Below, piece by piece: positions 17,540-25,636 of a DNA stretch of 32,534 nt. This stretch comes from Anaerolineales bacterium (GTDB lineage Bacteria > Chloroflexota > Anaerolineae > Anaerolineales > UBA4823). The stretch spans positions 1 through 32,534 of the forward strand of contig JAFGJM010000016.1 of NCBI GenBank assembly GCA_016929095.1, given 5' to 3'. A program made the position numbers and the translations under genes. Under the pieces are notes generated by a model, which worked only from the letters and a program-made list of their open reading frames with translations, was not told the DNA's origin and made no database searches. The stretch's first letter is position 1. Each line of letters starts with the position of its first letter.

Positions 17540-19858
17540 ATGAACCGTTGGAAGTTAGCACAAGAAATCGAAATACCCTCACATATTCAGAATGCTATCG
17601 GCAGACATCCCCTGGTGACTCAAACGCTTGCTCGACGCGGTTACTTCGACCTGGAAGACATCCGTGGATTTCTCGATCCTGACGCCTATCATCCATCTTC
17701 CCCCTATGATCTACCGGGAATGGACGATGTGGTGGAATCCCTGGATAAAGCAATACGTCAAAAGAAAATTATTTGTGTATGGGGTGATTTTGATGTGGAT
17801 GGTCAAACATCCACGACCGTGCTGGTATCTGCGTTAAGCAAGCTTGGCGGAAAAGTGGTATTCCATATACCTGTACGTAAGGAAGAATCGCATGGAGTGA
17901 ACCTGCCAAACTTGAAAAGGATCATCGATAGCGGCGCGGAACTGATCCTTACCTGCGATACCGGTATATCCGCTGTTGAAGAGATCGCCTATGCCCGTCA
18001 ACGCGGGGTGGATATTTTGGTCACCGACCATCATGACCTGCCTGAGCATCTACCTTCGGCAAATGCCATTATCAATCCCAAAATGTTGCCATCCGATCAT
18101 CCTCTGGCAAACCTGCCCGGAGTAGGCGTGGCCTATCAAGTGGCAGATGCATTACTTCAAAAAAATGGCGACGATGAAACTCAACAATCTTTCCTGGATC
18201 TGGTTGCCCTGGGTATCGTTGCCGATTTGGCGTTGTTGACGAAAGATACGCGTTTCTTACTGCAAAAGGGTTTACAGATCCTGCGCCAGAATCAACGCTT
18301 TGGTTTGCAAGTTATGCTTGAAATCGCCGAACTTGACCCCGGTTTGCTATCCGAGGAACATATAGCTTTCGAGATAGCGCCGCGGTTAAATGCCGTGGGG
18401 CGGTTGGGTAACGCCAATGATATTGTTGAATTTTTCACCACGGATGACCGTGGTAAAGCACGCCTCATGGCATACCAACTGGAAGTTTTGAATGAGAAGC
18501 GCAAACTTGATACCAAACATGTATTTCAAGCCGCGCTGGCGCAAATTAAAACCGACCCCGATTTGCTGAAATCTTCGGTCTTAGTTTTATCTCACCCCTC
18601 CTGGCCGGCAGGCATTATCGGCATCGTAGCCAGCCGTTTGGTGGAACGATATCAAAAACCAACTCTGTTGATATCCACCCCCTTTGGCGATATGGGGCGA
18701 GGTTCAGCCCGATCCATACCGGGGGTTAATATCACGGCAGCCATTGCGGCGCATAAAGACATGCTGGGCAGCTATGGTGGACATCCCATGGCGGCTGGTT
18801 TCTCCATACCCGCCGACGAAGATATTGAAACGACGATCACAAAATTCCGAAAAGCTATCTCGAAGACGGTCAGCAAGATGGAAGATGATACCCCTGCTGA
18901 ACCGCGTGTCTTTGATGGATATTTGCCGCTAAATAATTTATCCGATGAATTGGTCGATGATTTCGAATGTCTGGCTCCTTTTGGCGCGGGTAACCCGGCT
19001 CTCACGCTGGTGAGTCAGAACATGGAAATAATCAACCATACCCCTTTGGGGAAAACCCAGGAGCATCTCCTGGTGTCGGTCAAAGATGAACAGCAAAACG
19101 CATTTCGCATCGTATGGTGGCAGGGCGCCGGTTGGGATATTCCCGAAGGCATATTTAACCTGGTCTACCGGGCGCGGCCAATCAATGCTTCCGGAAAAAA
19201 GGATATACAAATCGAATGGGTGGATGCCCAACCACCAGAAAAAACAACTGTGCAATTACACCCAAAAATTCGATTTGAAATAGTGGACTATAGGGGAGAT
19301 ATCAACCCTGTCAGGAAATTGCATGAATTGCAAAACCAAGAGTCTATTCAAATTTGGGGTGAAGGCGACGAAAACCCGCCCCAGAGTTCGCATCGCTTTG
19401 CGCTTTACCCGGGAGATGCACTGGCTATTTGGTCTTTGCCTCCCGGCTGGGATGAAATCCGCGCTGTTATTGACTTGGTAAAACCTAAAAAAATCTATCT
19501 CTTTGCCGTTGATCCGGGGTTGGAACACTTTACAGAATTCACAAAACGGTTGATCGCATTCATTAAATATTCAATTGCTCATTATCAAGGGGTGATTGAT
19601 CCTAAACTTATAGCCGCAAAAACTGCTCACAAGGAAGTCTCGGTAAGGGCAGCCATCGATTGGTTGATAACCGCCGGGTATTTCACACTTCACACTCAGG
19701 AGGGTTCATCATTGTATCTATCACCAGGGACAAAAAAACTAGAAAGCGATCAAATAATAAAAAACCGTCTTGATTTTTTACTCCAAGAGACGGCTGCTTT
19801 TCGCAAAATGTATAAAAATATCGATATCGAAACTTTACAAAAATATATGTCTGATTAA
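17540..19858 (+). CDS. recJ: Single-stranded-DNA exonuclease RecJ, long form
   Basis: This 772-residue DHH-family exonuclease degrades single-stranded DNA 5' to 3' in recombination and repair. Visible motifs are D83-F-D85-V-D87-G, CDTGISAVEE, D163-H164-H165, and the DHHA1 segment with GSYGGHPMAAGFSIP. An OB-fold region follows (about 450-570). The last 200 or so residues exceed the compact RecJ length of about 570. They contain a segment (IAAKTAHKEVSVRAAIDWL, then ITAGYFTLH) that reads like a winged helix, as in the C-terminal extension of longer RecJ proteins such as the Bacillus form. The gene starts three bases after the nuclease stop, with no strong ribosome site of its own. It completes a helicase-helicase-nuclease-exonuclease run. 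Confidence 0.95.
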   Translation: MNRWKLAQEIEIPSHIQNAIGRHPLVTQTLARRGYFDLEDIRGFLDPDAYHPSSPYDLPGMDDVVESLDKAIRQKKIICVWGDFDVDGQTSTTVLVSALSKLGGKVVFHIPVRKEESHGVNLPNLKRIIDSGAELILTCDTGISAVEEIAYARQRGVDILVTDHHDLPEHLPSANAIINPKMLPSDHPLANLPGVGVAYQVADALLQKNGDDETQQSFLDLVALGIVADLALLTKDTRFLLQKGLQILRQNQRFGLQVMLEIAELDPGLLSEEHIAFEIAPRLNAVGRLGNANDIVEFFTTDDRGKARLMAYQLEVLNEKRKLDTKHVFQAALAQIKTDPDLLKSSVLVLSHPSWPAGIIGIVASRLVERYQKPTLLISTPFGDMGRGSARSIPGVNITAAIAAHKDMLGSYGGHPMAAGFSIPADEDIETTITKFRKAISKTVSKMEDDTPAEPRVFDGYLPLNNLSDELVDDFECLAPFGAGNPALTLVSQNMEIINHTPLGKTQEHLLVSVKDEQQNAFRIVWWQGAGWDIPEGIFNLVYRARPINASGKKDIQIEWVDAQPPEKTTVQLHPKIRFEIVDYRGDINPVRKLHELQNQESIQIWGEGDENPPQSSHRFALYPGDALAIWSLPPGWDEIRAVIDLVKPKKIYLFAVDPGLEHFTEFTKRLIAFIKYSIAHYQGVIDPKLIAAKTAHKEVSVRAAIDWLITAGYFTLHTQEGSSLYLSPGTKKLESDQIIKNRLDFLLQETAAFRKMYKNIDIETLQKYMSD

Positions 19859-19902
19859 GTATATTCTAATCTCCGGGGGCATTCTTATAATAAAAAATGT
19901 GG

Positions 19903-19932
19903 TATAGTTTTAGGCGATTCTGATAAATCGCC
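19903..19932 (+). promoter_or_regulatory. Possible -10 element and operator-like hairpin before the LysM gene
   Basis: TATAGT at 19903-19908 could serve as a -10; no good -35 is seen 16-18 bases upstream. Four bases later, GGCGATT (19913-19919) and AATCGCC (19926-19932) form a perfect 7-bp inverted repeat around a 6-base loop, just where transcription would start. It may be an operator or a leader hairpin. No T-run follows, so it is not a classical terminator for recJ. Confidence 0.33.
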
Positions 19933-19990
19933 GGGGTTTGATGCTTCGTTTCGTAAAACAACGGTGAGATTTAATGAAGGAGATGTGAAA

Positions 19991-20635
19991 ATGACTGAGT
20001 ATCTTCGCTATTTCCTCAGAAAGGAAACAGCACTCAAATGCCTGGGGTTGTTGCTTATCCTGACTTTCTTGATGGTTAGCATTCCACAACAACAACCTGC
20101 CCTGGGCGCTTGTGCGTATAAATACAAAGTACAAGCAGGGGACACCCTTTATGCTATTGCCGCTCTCTACAATGTCACCTTGACCGAATTGGCGGATGCA
20201 AATGATCTAAAATCACCATATGTGATCACCGTAGGTCAAATTCTATGCATTCCAACCGGAGCAACCAAACCCAGCGCTACAAAAACACCATCTACCACGA
20301 CAACAACTTCCGACGACGATGACGAGGATTCCAGCAATGAAGCGTATTCCGTGGTGAGCTCTGGCGATGTGGTTTGGGTTGGTATGGCCAACTTCGAGAA
20401 AGAGCATTTCTATTACCTGAAAGCATACGATGGCGGCGCGAAGTATTGGACTGCATCCTACTATAAACTGGGCATTTTCCAAACCGATAATGAAGGTAAG
20501 TATGGCGCCTGGTGGCACTTACCGGCAAATCTGCGAGACAAGAACCGCATCACCATATGTGTGAAAGATGCTATCGATGATGACCTGGAATGGTGTCATA
20601 TCGTCGCATACAATTGGCGGAAACAATGGGAGTAA
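19991..20635 (+). CDS. Secreted LysM-domain protein
   Basis: The ATG at 19991 is preferred because AAGGAG ends eight bases upstream; an in-frame GTG at 19964 lacks such a site. The 214-residue product has a basic N-terminus, a hydrophobic stretch (about 15-33) and an A-L-G|A cleavage-like site near residue 39. One LysM domain (about 45-88: YKVQAGDTLYAIAALYNV, then VITVGQILCIP) should bind N-acetylglucosamine-containing glycans such as peptidoglycan. C41 and C86 flank the LysM and could form a disulphide. A low-complexity Thr/Ser/Asp linker (about 89-118) leads to a roughly 95-residue C-terminal domain that I do not recognise, with aromatic residues (YYLKAYDGGAKYW, WWHLP) and two cysteines. 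It is probably a wall-associated structural or binding protein. Confidence 0.87.
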   Translation: MTEYLRYFLRKETALKCLGLLLILTFLMVSIPQQQPALGACAYKYKVQAGDTLYAIAALYNVTLTELADANDLKSPYVITVGQILCIPTGATKPSATKTPSTTTTTSDDDDEDSSNEAYSVVSSGDVVWVGMANFEKEHFYYLKAYDGGAKYWTASYYKLGIFQTDNEGKYGAWWHLPANLRDKNRITICVKDAIDDDLEWCHIVAYNWRKQWE

Positions 20636-20675
20636 ATCATATCCGTTGAAATAGCTGCCACATCAAATATAAACA

Positions 20676-20709
20676 ACTCCCCGGTGGATTACCGGGGAGT
20701 ATATTTTTA
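20676..20709 (+). terminator. Intrinsic terminator between LysM gene and glyQS
   Basis: ACTCCCCGGT (20676-20685) and ACCGGGGAGT (20691-20700) form a perfect 10-bp stem around a 5-base loop, followed by ATATTTTTA. It lies 41 bases after the LysM stop. The converging glyQS gene ends at 20744, so the hairpin may also end its transcript, though the minus-strand side has a poorer T-tract. Confidence 0.85.
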
Positions 20710-20743
20710 TGAGTTAGATGCAAGTATTTCGATACACTTTTTA

Positions 20744-23700
20744 TTAAAACCCTTCCAATTTGGAAAAATCAGCCACTCCATGCGCCAGTTTGGCAATGCG
20801 CTGTAACAACCCCAGGCGGTTTTCCCTTTGGGCAACGTCTTCTGACATAACCAAAACCTCATCAAAAAATTTGTCGATAGCCGGGATCATCGGCAAAAAG
20901 CTATTAAGAAAACCATCCATTCTATTTTCTTCATTTGCCTGGGAGAAAGCCTTCTCGGCAATTGTATAGGCAGACCAAAGGTCTTTCTCAGATGGCTCGC
21001 TGAACAGATTCTCGGCAACCGGAAATTCTTTTTTAAATTCCCTGGTGATCCGTACACACCGTGCATAAGCCGGCAAGATCGTATTCCAATCTGAACGTGT
21101 CACCCATTCGGATAGCGCTTTGACGGCTTGCGCGGATCGCGATGGATTTTCTCCCTGGCTGGCAAGCACAGCATCCACTACATCATAACGGTAGCCCTGT
21201 TCGAGGAAAAGATTTCGCAAACGCTCGATAATGAACCCTGTACAAGCGTCAATAATCTCATCATTTGCTGAAATTGGTAACTGCTCAACAGCAAAAATCA
21301 ATCCTTCTCGGATGTTAAAATCCAAATTCCAGCCAATTAGATTCTGCACTAATCCTAAAGCTGCCCTGCGTTGAGCAAAGGGATCTTTACTACCGGTAGG
21401 CGCTAAACCAGCAGAAAACAGCCCCGCCAGCGTATCCAGGCGATCTGCCAATCCAACAACCAGGCCTTCCCAGGATTTTGGTAATGTATCGCCGGAAAAG
21501 CGCGGCAGATAATGTTCAAAAATGGCTTCCGCGGTCGCTGGGGTTTCACCCGACTGCAAGGCATAATAGCGCCCCATCACACCTTGTAAAGAAGTCATTT
21601 CGACCACCATCTGGGTTGCCAGGTCGGCTTTGCATAATTTTGCGGTTCGCAAGGCAGTCGCTTTCTGCTCCGCATTCAAGCTCAAAACAGGTGCCAATTT
21701 TTCCACCACATTCACGATGCGGTTGGTTTTATCCAGCATGGATCCCAGTTTCACCTGGAATGCTAGTGTATTCAAACGAGGAAGATAGCTTTCCAGTGAG
21801 GCTTTACTGTCTTCACGGATAAAAAAGGCCGCATCACTGAAACGCGCCTGGATCACGTGCTCATTCCCGCTGGTCACAATATCCAGGCCTTTTTCGTGCC
21901 CGTTGCGCACAGCAATGAAATATGGCAGCAATTTACCATTGCTTTCCACCGGAAAATAACGCTGGTGTTTCTTCATCACCGAAATCAATACTTCACGCGG
22001 CAATTGCAGATGAGATTCATCGAACTCACCCCGCAATGCTGTAGGAGCTTCAACCAAATTGGTGATCTCAGTGCACAAATCTTCGTCCGCCACGATTTCC
22101 CCACCCATCGCCTCAACCAGTGTTTTCACTTGATCAGCAATCACCTGTTTACGCTGCTCGGCTTTTAGAATTATCCCTTGTTCCTTTAAAAAATTGAAAT
22201 AATCCTGTGCATTTGCCACTGATTTTTCTTCAGGGTCATAGAAACGTAAACCGCGCGCTATTCTGCCACATACGAGTCCGGCATATTCGAACGGGATGAC
22301 CTGCTCTCCGAACAGCGCTAATAGCCATCGAATTGGACGGGAAAAAGATATATTGCTGGAATTCCAGCGCATGGATTTATCAAAACGGATGCCTGAAATG
22401 AGATCAGATAACGTGTTAGCAAAAACTTCGATGGCGGGCTGACCCTTTTGCATGATCACGGCGGTGGCATACCGTCCCCCTTCAATCTCGCGGATTTCCA
22501 AATCACCAATGGTGACCCCTTTGCTGCGGGCAAATCCTTCCCCGGCTTTAGTGGGTGTGCCATCTGGGTTAAAGGCACGCTCTGCAGGGGGGCCTTTGAA
22601 AATTTGTTCTAAATCTTCCTGCCTTGAATCCACTTCTTCAATAAAGACTACAATCCGTCGAGGGGTTCCTGTTACCGAAACCTTGCCAAATTTCAGACGT
22701 AATTCCTCCAGCCAACCTGGTACACGGTTTTTTAATTGCGTTACTGCGGCATCTAAATCTGAGGCAGGCAGTTCTTCGACCCCAATCTCCAATAAAAAAG
22801 TTTGCTTCAATTGGGGATCGGGGATCAGGTTTTGCAATGCGGACGATTTCTCCACCGGCGCTTCGATAAGCGGTTTATTTTTTCCTTTAATACACCACGG
22901 AAAGCCCATCTGTTGTCTTTGTTCATAATATGCTTCGGCTACCCTGCGTGATAAATCACGCATCCGCCCAAAGAAAGCCTGACGTTCAGTCACGCCGATC
23001 GCGCCGCGTGTATCCAAAACATTAAACGTATGCGAACATTTCAACACATAATCATGCGCCGGCAGCACCATCCCTTTTTCCAGGCAGGCACTCGCTTCCG
23101 CCTCAAACAACTCAAACATCTGACGCAGCCGCATAACATCCGCAATTTCGAAATAATAACAGCTATGTTCCTGCTCGGCTTGTAAATTCACGTCCCCATC
23201 CGTCATGAGAGGGCTCCAGCGGATATCTCGGAAGCTGCTGACCTTTTGTAATGCCATAGCAATACGCTCTAACCCATAGGTTATTTCCACCGAAACCGGA
23301 TCGAGTACCATGCCTCCGGCTTGCTGGAAATATGTAAATTGGGTGATCTCTTGACCGTCCAGCCACACTTCCCATCCTAATCCCCAGGCGCCCAACGCCG
23401 GCGATTCCCAGTTATCTTCCACAAAGCGGATATCGTGCTCCAAAGGATCAATTCCAATGGCTTGCAGCGATTGTAAATATATCTCTTGAGGGTTTCCGGG
23501 GTCTGGTTTAAGAATGACCTGGAATTGATAATGCATTTGCATGCGGTTGGGATTTTCACCATAGCGCCCATCATCCGGGCGGATAGAAGGCTCTACATAT
23601 GCTACCTTCCAGGGTTCGGGCCCTAAGACACGTAAAACCGTGGCCGGGTTCATCGTCCCCGCGCCTACTTGCGTGTAATAAGGTTGCCAGATCAAGCAGC

Positions 23701-23764
23701 CCTGCTCTGCCCAGAAGTTTTGCAATAACATAATGATGGATTGAAAATTAAGCGGTTGAGACAT
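20744..23764 (-). CDS. glyQS: Glycyl-tRNA synthetase, fused alpha and beta subunits
   Basis: This 1006-residue protein joins the two chains of the bacterial heterotetrameric enzyme. Residues 1 to about 295 are the alpha (GlyQ) catalytic part: [57 protein letters not shown] and [19 protein letters not shown] linker of about 20 residues follows, then the beta (GlyS) part from about 319 ([15 protein letters not shown]) through its HD-like and anticodon-binding regions. Fused forms are known from chlamydiae, plant organelles and scattered other bacteria. The ATG at 23764 follows CGGAG with a 5-base spacer. No T-box signature is visible in the leader. The enzyme charges tRNA-Gly and is essential unless a second GlyRS exists elsewhere. 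Confidence 0.97.
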   Translation of the reverse strand: MSQPLNFQSIIMLLQNFWAEQGCLIWQPYYTQVGAGTMNPATVLRVLGPEPWKVAYVEPSIRPDDGRYGENPNRMQMHYQFQVILKPDPGNPQEIYLQSLQAIGIDPLEHDIRFVEDNWESPALGAWGLGWEVWLDGQEITQFTYFQQAGGMVLDPVSVEITYGLERIAMALQKVSSFRDIRWSPLMTDGDVNLQAEQEHSCYYFEIADVMRLRQMFELFEAEASACLEKGMVLPAHDYVLKCSHTFNVLDTRGAIGVTERQAFFGRMRDLSRRVAEAYYEQRQQMGFPWCIKGKNKPLIEAPVEKSSALQNLIPDPQLKQTFLLEIGVEELPASDLDAAVTQLKNRVPGWLEELRLKFGKVSVTGTPRRIVVFIEEVDSRQEDLEQIFKGPPAERAFNPDGTPTKAGEGFARSKGVTIGDLEIREIEGGRYATAVIMQKGQPAIEVFANTLSDLISGIRFDKSMRWNSSNISFSRPIRWLLALFGEQVIPFEYAGLVCGRIARGLRFYDPEEKSVANAQDYFNFLKEQGIILKAEQRKQVIADQVKTLVEAMGGEIVADEDLCTEITNLVEAPTALRGEFDESHLQLPREVLISVMKKHQRYFPVESNGKLLPYFIAVRNGHEKGLDIVTSGNEHVIQARFSDAAFFIREDSKASLESYLPRLNTLAFQVKLGSMLDKTNRIVNVVEKLAPVLSLNAEQKATALRTAKLCKADLATQMVVEMTSLQGVMGRYYALQSGETPATAEAIFEHYLPRFSGDTLPKSWEGLVVGLADRLDTLAGLFSAGLAPTGSKDPFAQRRAALGLVQNLIGWNLDFNIREGLIFAVEQLPISANDEIIDACTGFIIERLRNLFLEQGYRYDVVDAVLASQGENPSRSAQAVKALSEWVTRSDWNTILPAYARCVRITREFKKEFPVAENLFSEPSEKDLWSAYTIAEKAFSQANEENRMDGFLNSFLPMIPAIDKFFDEVLVMSEDVAQRENRLGLLQRIAKLAHGVADFSKLEGF

Positions 23765-23961
23765 GAAAACTCCGAAATTTTATTTCAGTATAGAAAGCTC
23801 GCTTGATTATAATCGAACTCGTGTTTCAAACTCCATCGAATACTCTTTGCGATGATGTTCGATATTCAGCCCTCCACCAACTTCGTCCCAAATTCAGCAA
23901 ATCTATTGGGAGATTTGAGAGACATAAATATAAAATGGGAACATTAATTCCCAGAAGGGCG

Positions 23962-23998
23962 TGGACAATCTACCACACGACATCGTGGCTGATGTCCA
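23962..23998. other. Nested inverted repeat in the gap upstream of glyQS
   Basis: The 299-base gap 23765-24063 holds no gene that I can support. Within it, TGGACA (23962-23967) pairs with TGTCCA (23993-23998), and CACG (23976-23979) pairs with CGTG (23984-23987) inside it. The structure could be an operator or part of a glyQS leader. It lacks the conserved T-box antiterminator sequence. Chance is possible. Confidence 0.25.
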
Positions 23999-24063
23999 AA
24001 ATACCAACCTCGCTATTATCACTCCCCCGAATTATTACAATTGAATATTTTTTTCGATAATTA

Positions 24064-25452
24064 TTAAAGGATCAATCCAGCAATGATCATGACGAACAAT
24101 ATCAATAATACAACGCCGCTGAAGATAGCCAGCCCCACTTTTACCATATCCAATGGTTTTTCTCCGGCGATTTTTCCGGTACACCCGTTGATCACAATAT
24201 GATATTCTTTCCCCTGGTAAGTATAACTGCCCAACCAAAGGGGTATTAAAACATGTTTAAACGTCATCCCGCTCCAATCAATCGCGCCGCCCTTCAGGTT
24301 ACGTTTCTGCTTTGTAGGCAGAACCCGGCTGTAAAGCTGCGATCGGATTTTCCGTATAACCTTCTGTCGTGCCACCAATGATGCATCCGCCAGAGAATGG
24401 TCATATGCCAGAGCATTCCAGCCCGCCACAAAAGAAGGGTCGAATTCAACAACTTCTTTAAGATTAAAAGGCTCCAAATCTGCCAGATTCTCTTTTAATA
24501 ATGATTTTATTCCGGGTACTAGAACATCGTCAAACATTTCCAGTTCCACGCCATCTCGAGGAACCCAATCTGAGCTATCCCCCGAACCCTCGTTGATCTC
24601 ACACGTCCATTTTAGATGCAAGGTACCATCAAAAGTCCAAAACGGGTAATATGCCGGACGCAACGCAAAAGACTGCGCCAATTTGCGTAAATCGTCTGGC
24701 ACGAACCAGCCTGCGCCAAGCCATTCTCGAATTCGTTTTGCAGCATCCTGATCACTTATTTTTGCCGGCGCGATAACCTGAGGATCGATCAACTCTGATA
24801 TTTCCTCTGAAGTGATCAATTGATGCGATCCGCAATAAGGACACTCGGTTGCCCTCACCTCTTCAGGAAGTAATGAGACTGCTCCGCATTGTGCGCATAC
24901 CAATTGTTGCTGAGTTTCCGACCAACGATGTCCGCGAGTGGTAGGCAGGATAAAATCTAAAACCTGTTCTGCTTCATCAGCAACATGATTCTGCTCAAGC
25001 GTTTCTTCATGGCCGCAATATTCACAAACCAGTTGACCATCCAAATTGATGATCATGTGCCCGCCGCATTTCGGACAAGAAAACACTTGTGTCCCGGAAG
25101 CTACCTCCGGCTCTTGGGGATGTCGAGCTGCATATCCTTCCCCTTCCTTCAATAATCGTGATCGATCTAATTTATCGGAGAGTAATACCAATCCCTGGCG
25201 TGCGGCGCTATTGCTGGGATCAGCAGCCACAGCATATTCAAGGTACTTTCGTTGTTCCTGCAGGTCCTCGGTCGTTGCCGATAACCACAACCAGGGGCGG
25301 GCATCCCCAGGCTTCATCTGGCTGGCTTTGAAAAGCAAAGACATCCCCTGGTCTTTATCGCCCCCTTTCACTGCAGCAATTCCGGCTTGAACCAGACTTT
25401 CATATTGCTGCTCGTCAAAGTACTCACGACGAATATAATCAGGTCTGTCCAT
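24064..25452 (-). CDS. TPR and double zinc-ribbon membrane protein, function unknown
   Basis: The 462-residue product starts with a TPR-like helical region (about 12-95, with GIAAVKGGDKDQGMSLLFKA and YLEYAVAADPSN). Two zinc ribbons follow, with cysteines at 126/129 and 143/146 (CPKCGG, CEYCGH) and at 186/189 and 204/207 (CAQCGA, CPYCGS). A middle domain has YYPFWTFDG and KWTCEINEG stretches, and one hydrophobic C-terminal segment (GLAIFSGVVLLILFVMIIAGLIL region) suggests a tail anchor. The ATG at 25452 is used; an in-frame TTG at 25464 would add four residues, and neither has a clear ribosome site. The zinc ribbons could bind nucleic acid or protein, but no pathway is indicated. It lies upstream of glyQS on the same strand with a 299-base gap, so it is probably a separate transcript. 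Confidence 0.82.
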   Translation of the reverse strand: MDRPDYIRREYFDEQQYESLVQAGIAAVKGGDKDQGMSLLFKASQMKPGDARPWLWLSATTEDLQEQRKYLEYAVAADPSNSAARQGLVLLSDKLDRSRLLKEGEGYAARHPQEPEVASGTQVFSCPKCGGHMIINLDGQLVCEYCGHEETLEQNHVADEAEQVLDFILPTTRGHRWSETQQQLVCAQCGAVSLLPEEVRATECPYCGSHQLITSEEISELIDPQVIAPAKISDQDAAKRIREWLGAGWFVPDDLRKLAQSFALRPAYYPFWTFDGTLHLKWTCEINEGSGDSSDWVPRDGVELEMFDDVLVPGIKSLLKENLADLEPFNLKEVVEFDPSFVAGWNALAYDHSLADASLVARQKVIRKIRSQLYSRVLPTKQKRNLKGGAIDWSGMTFKHVLIPLWLGSYTYQGKEYHIVINGCTGKIAGEKPLDMVKVGLAIFSGVVLLILFVMIIAGLIL

Positions 25453-25564
25453 CTTAAAAATCAAGTTTAATGTTGCCCTGAGCCAATGTCAAATAAATCA
25501 CTTAACAAAATCGTTAGAATTGACAACAATCGGTTATCATTATGAAAAGTTGTTTTTTAGTTCT

Positions 25565-25594
25565 TTGACCTATTTATAATATTTCATATATACT
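25565..25594 (+). promoter_or_regulatory. Promoter for the ABC exporter gene
   Basis: TTGACC (25565-25570) and TATACT (25589-25594) each match five of six consensus bases, with an 18-base spacer in an A/T-rich stretch. The predicted start near 25601 gives a leader of about 36 bases carrying AAAAGGTG before the TTG at 25637. A second -35-like TTGACA lies at 25520-25525, with only a weak TATGAA 15 bases on. Confidence 0.5.
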
Positions 25595-25636
25595 CTGCGA
25601 GTATTTTTTATCCATAAGATTTTAAAAGGTGCCTCT

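Noticed and set aside
22452..22928. 158-residue open frame on the plus strand inside glyQS
   Set aside because: It is antisense to a well-supported essential gene, has no recognisable domain, and is Ser/Pro-rich in the way of a shadow frame.
23765..24063. Possible T-box riboswitch upstream of glyQS
   Set aside because: Neither the conserved antiterminator sequence (AGGGTGGNACCGCG) nor a terminator with a T-run could be found on the minus strand; only an unrelated nested inverted repeat is present.
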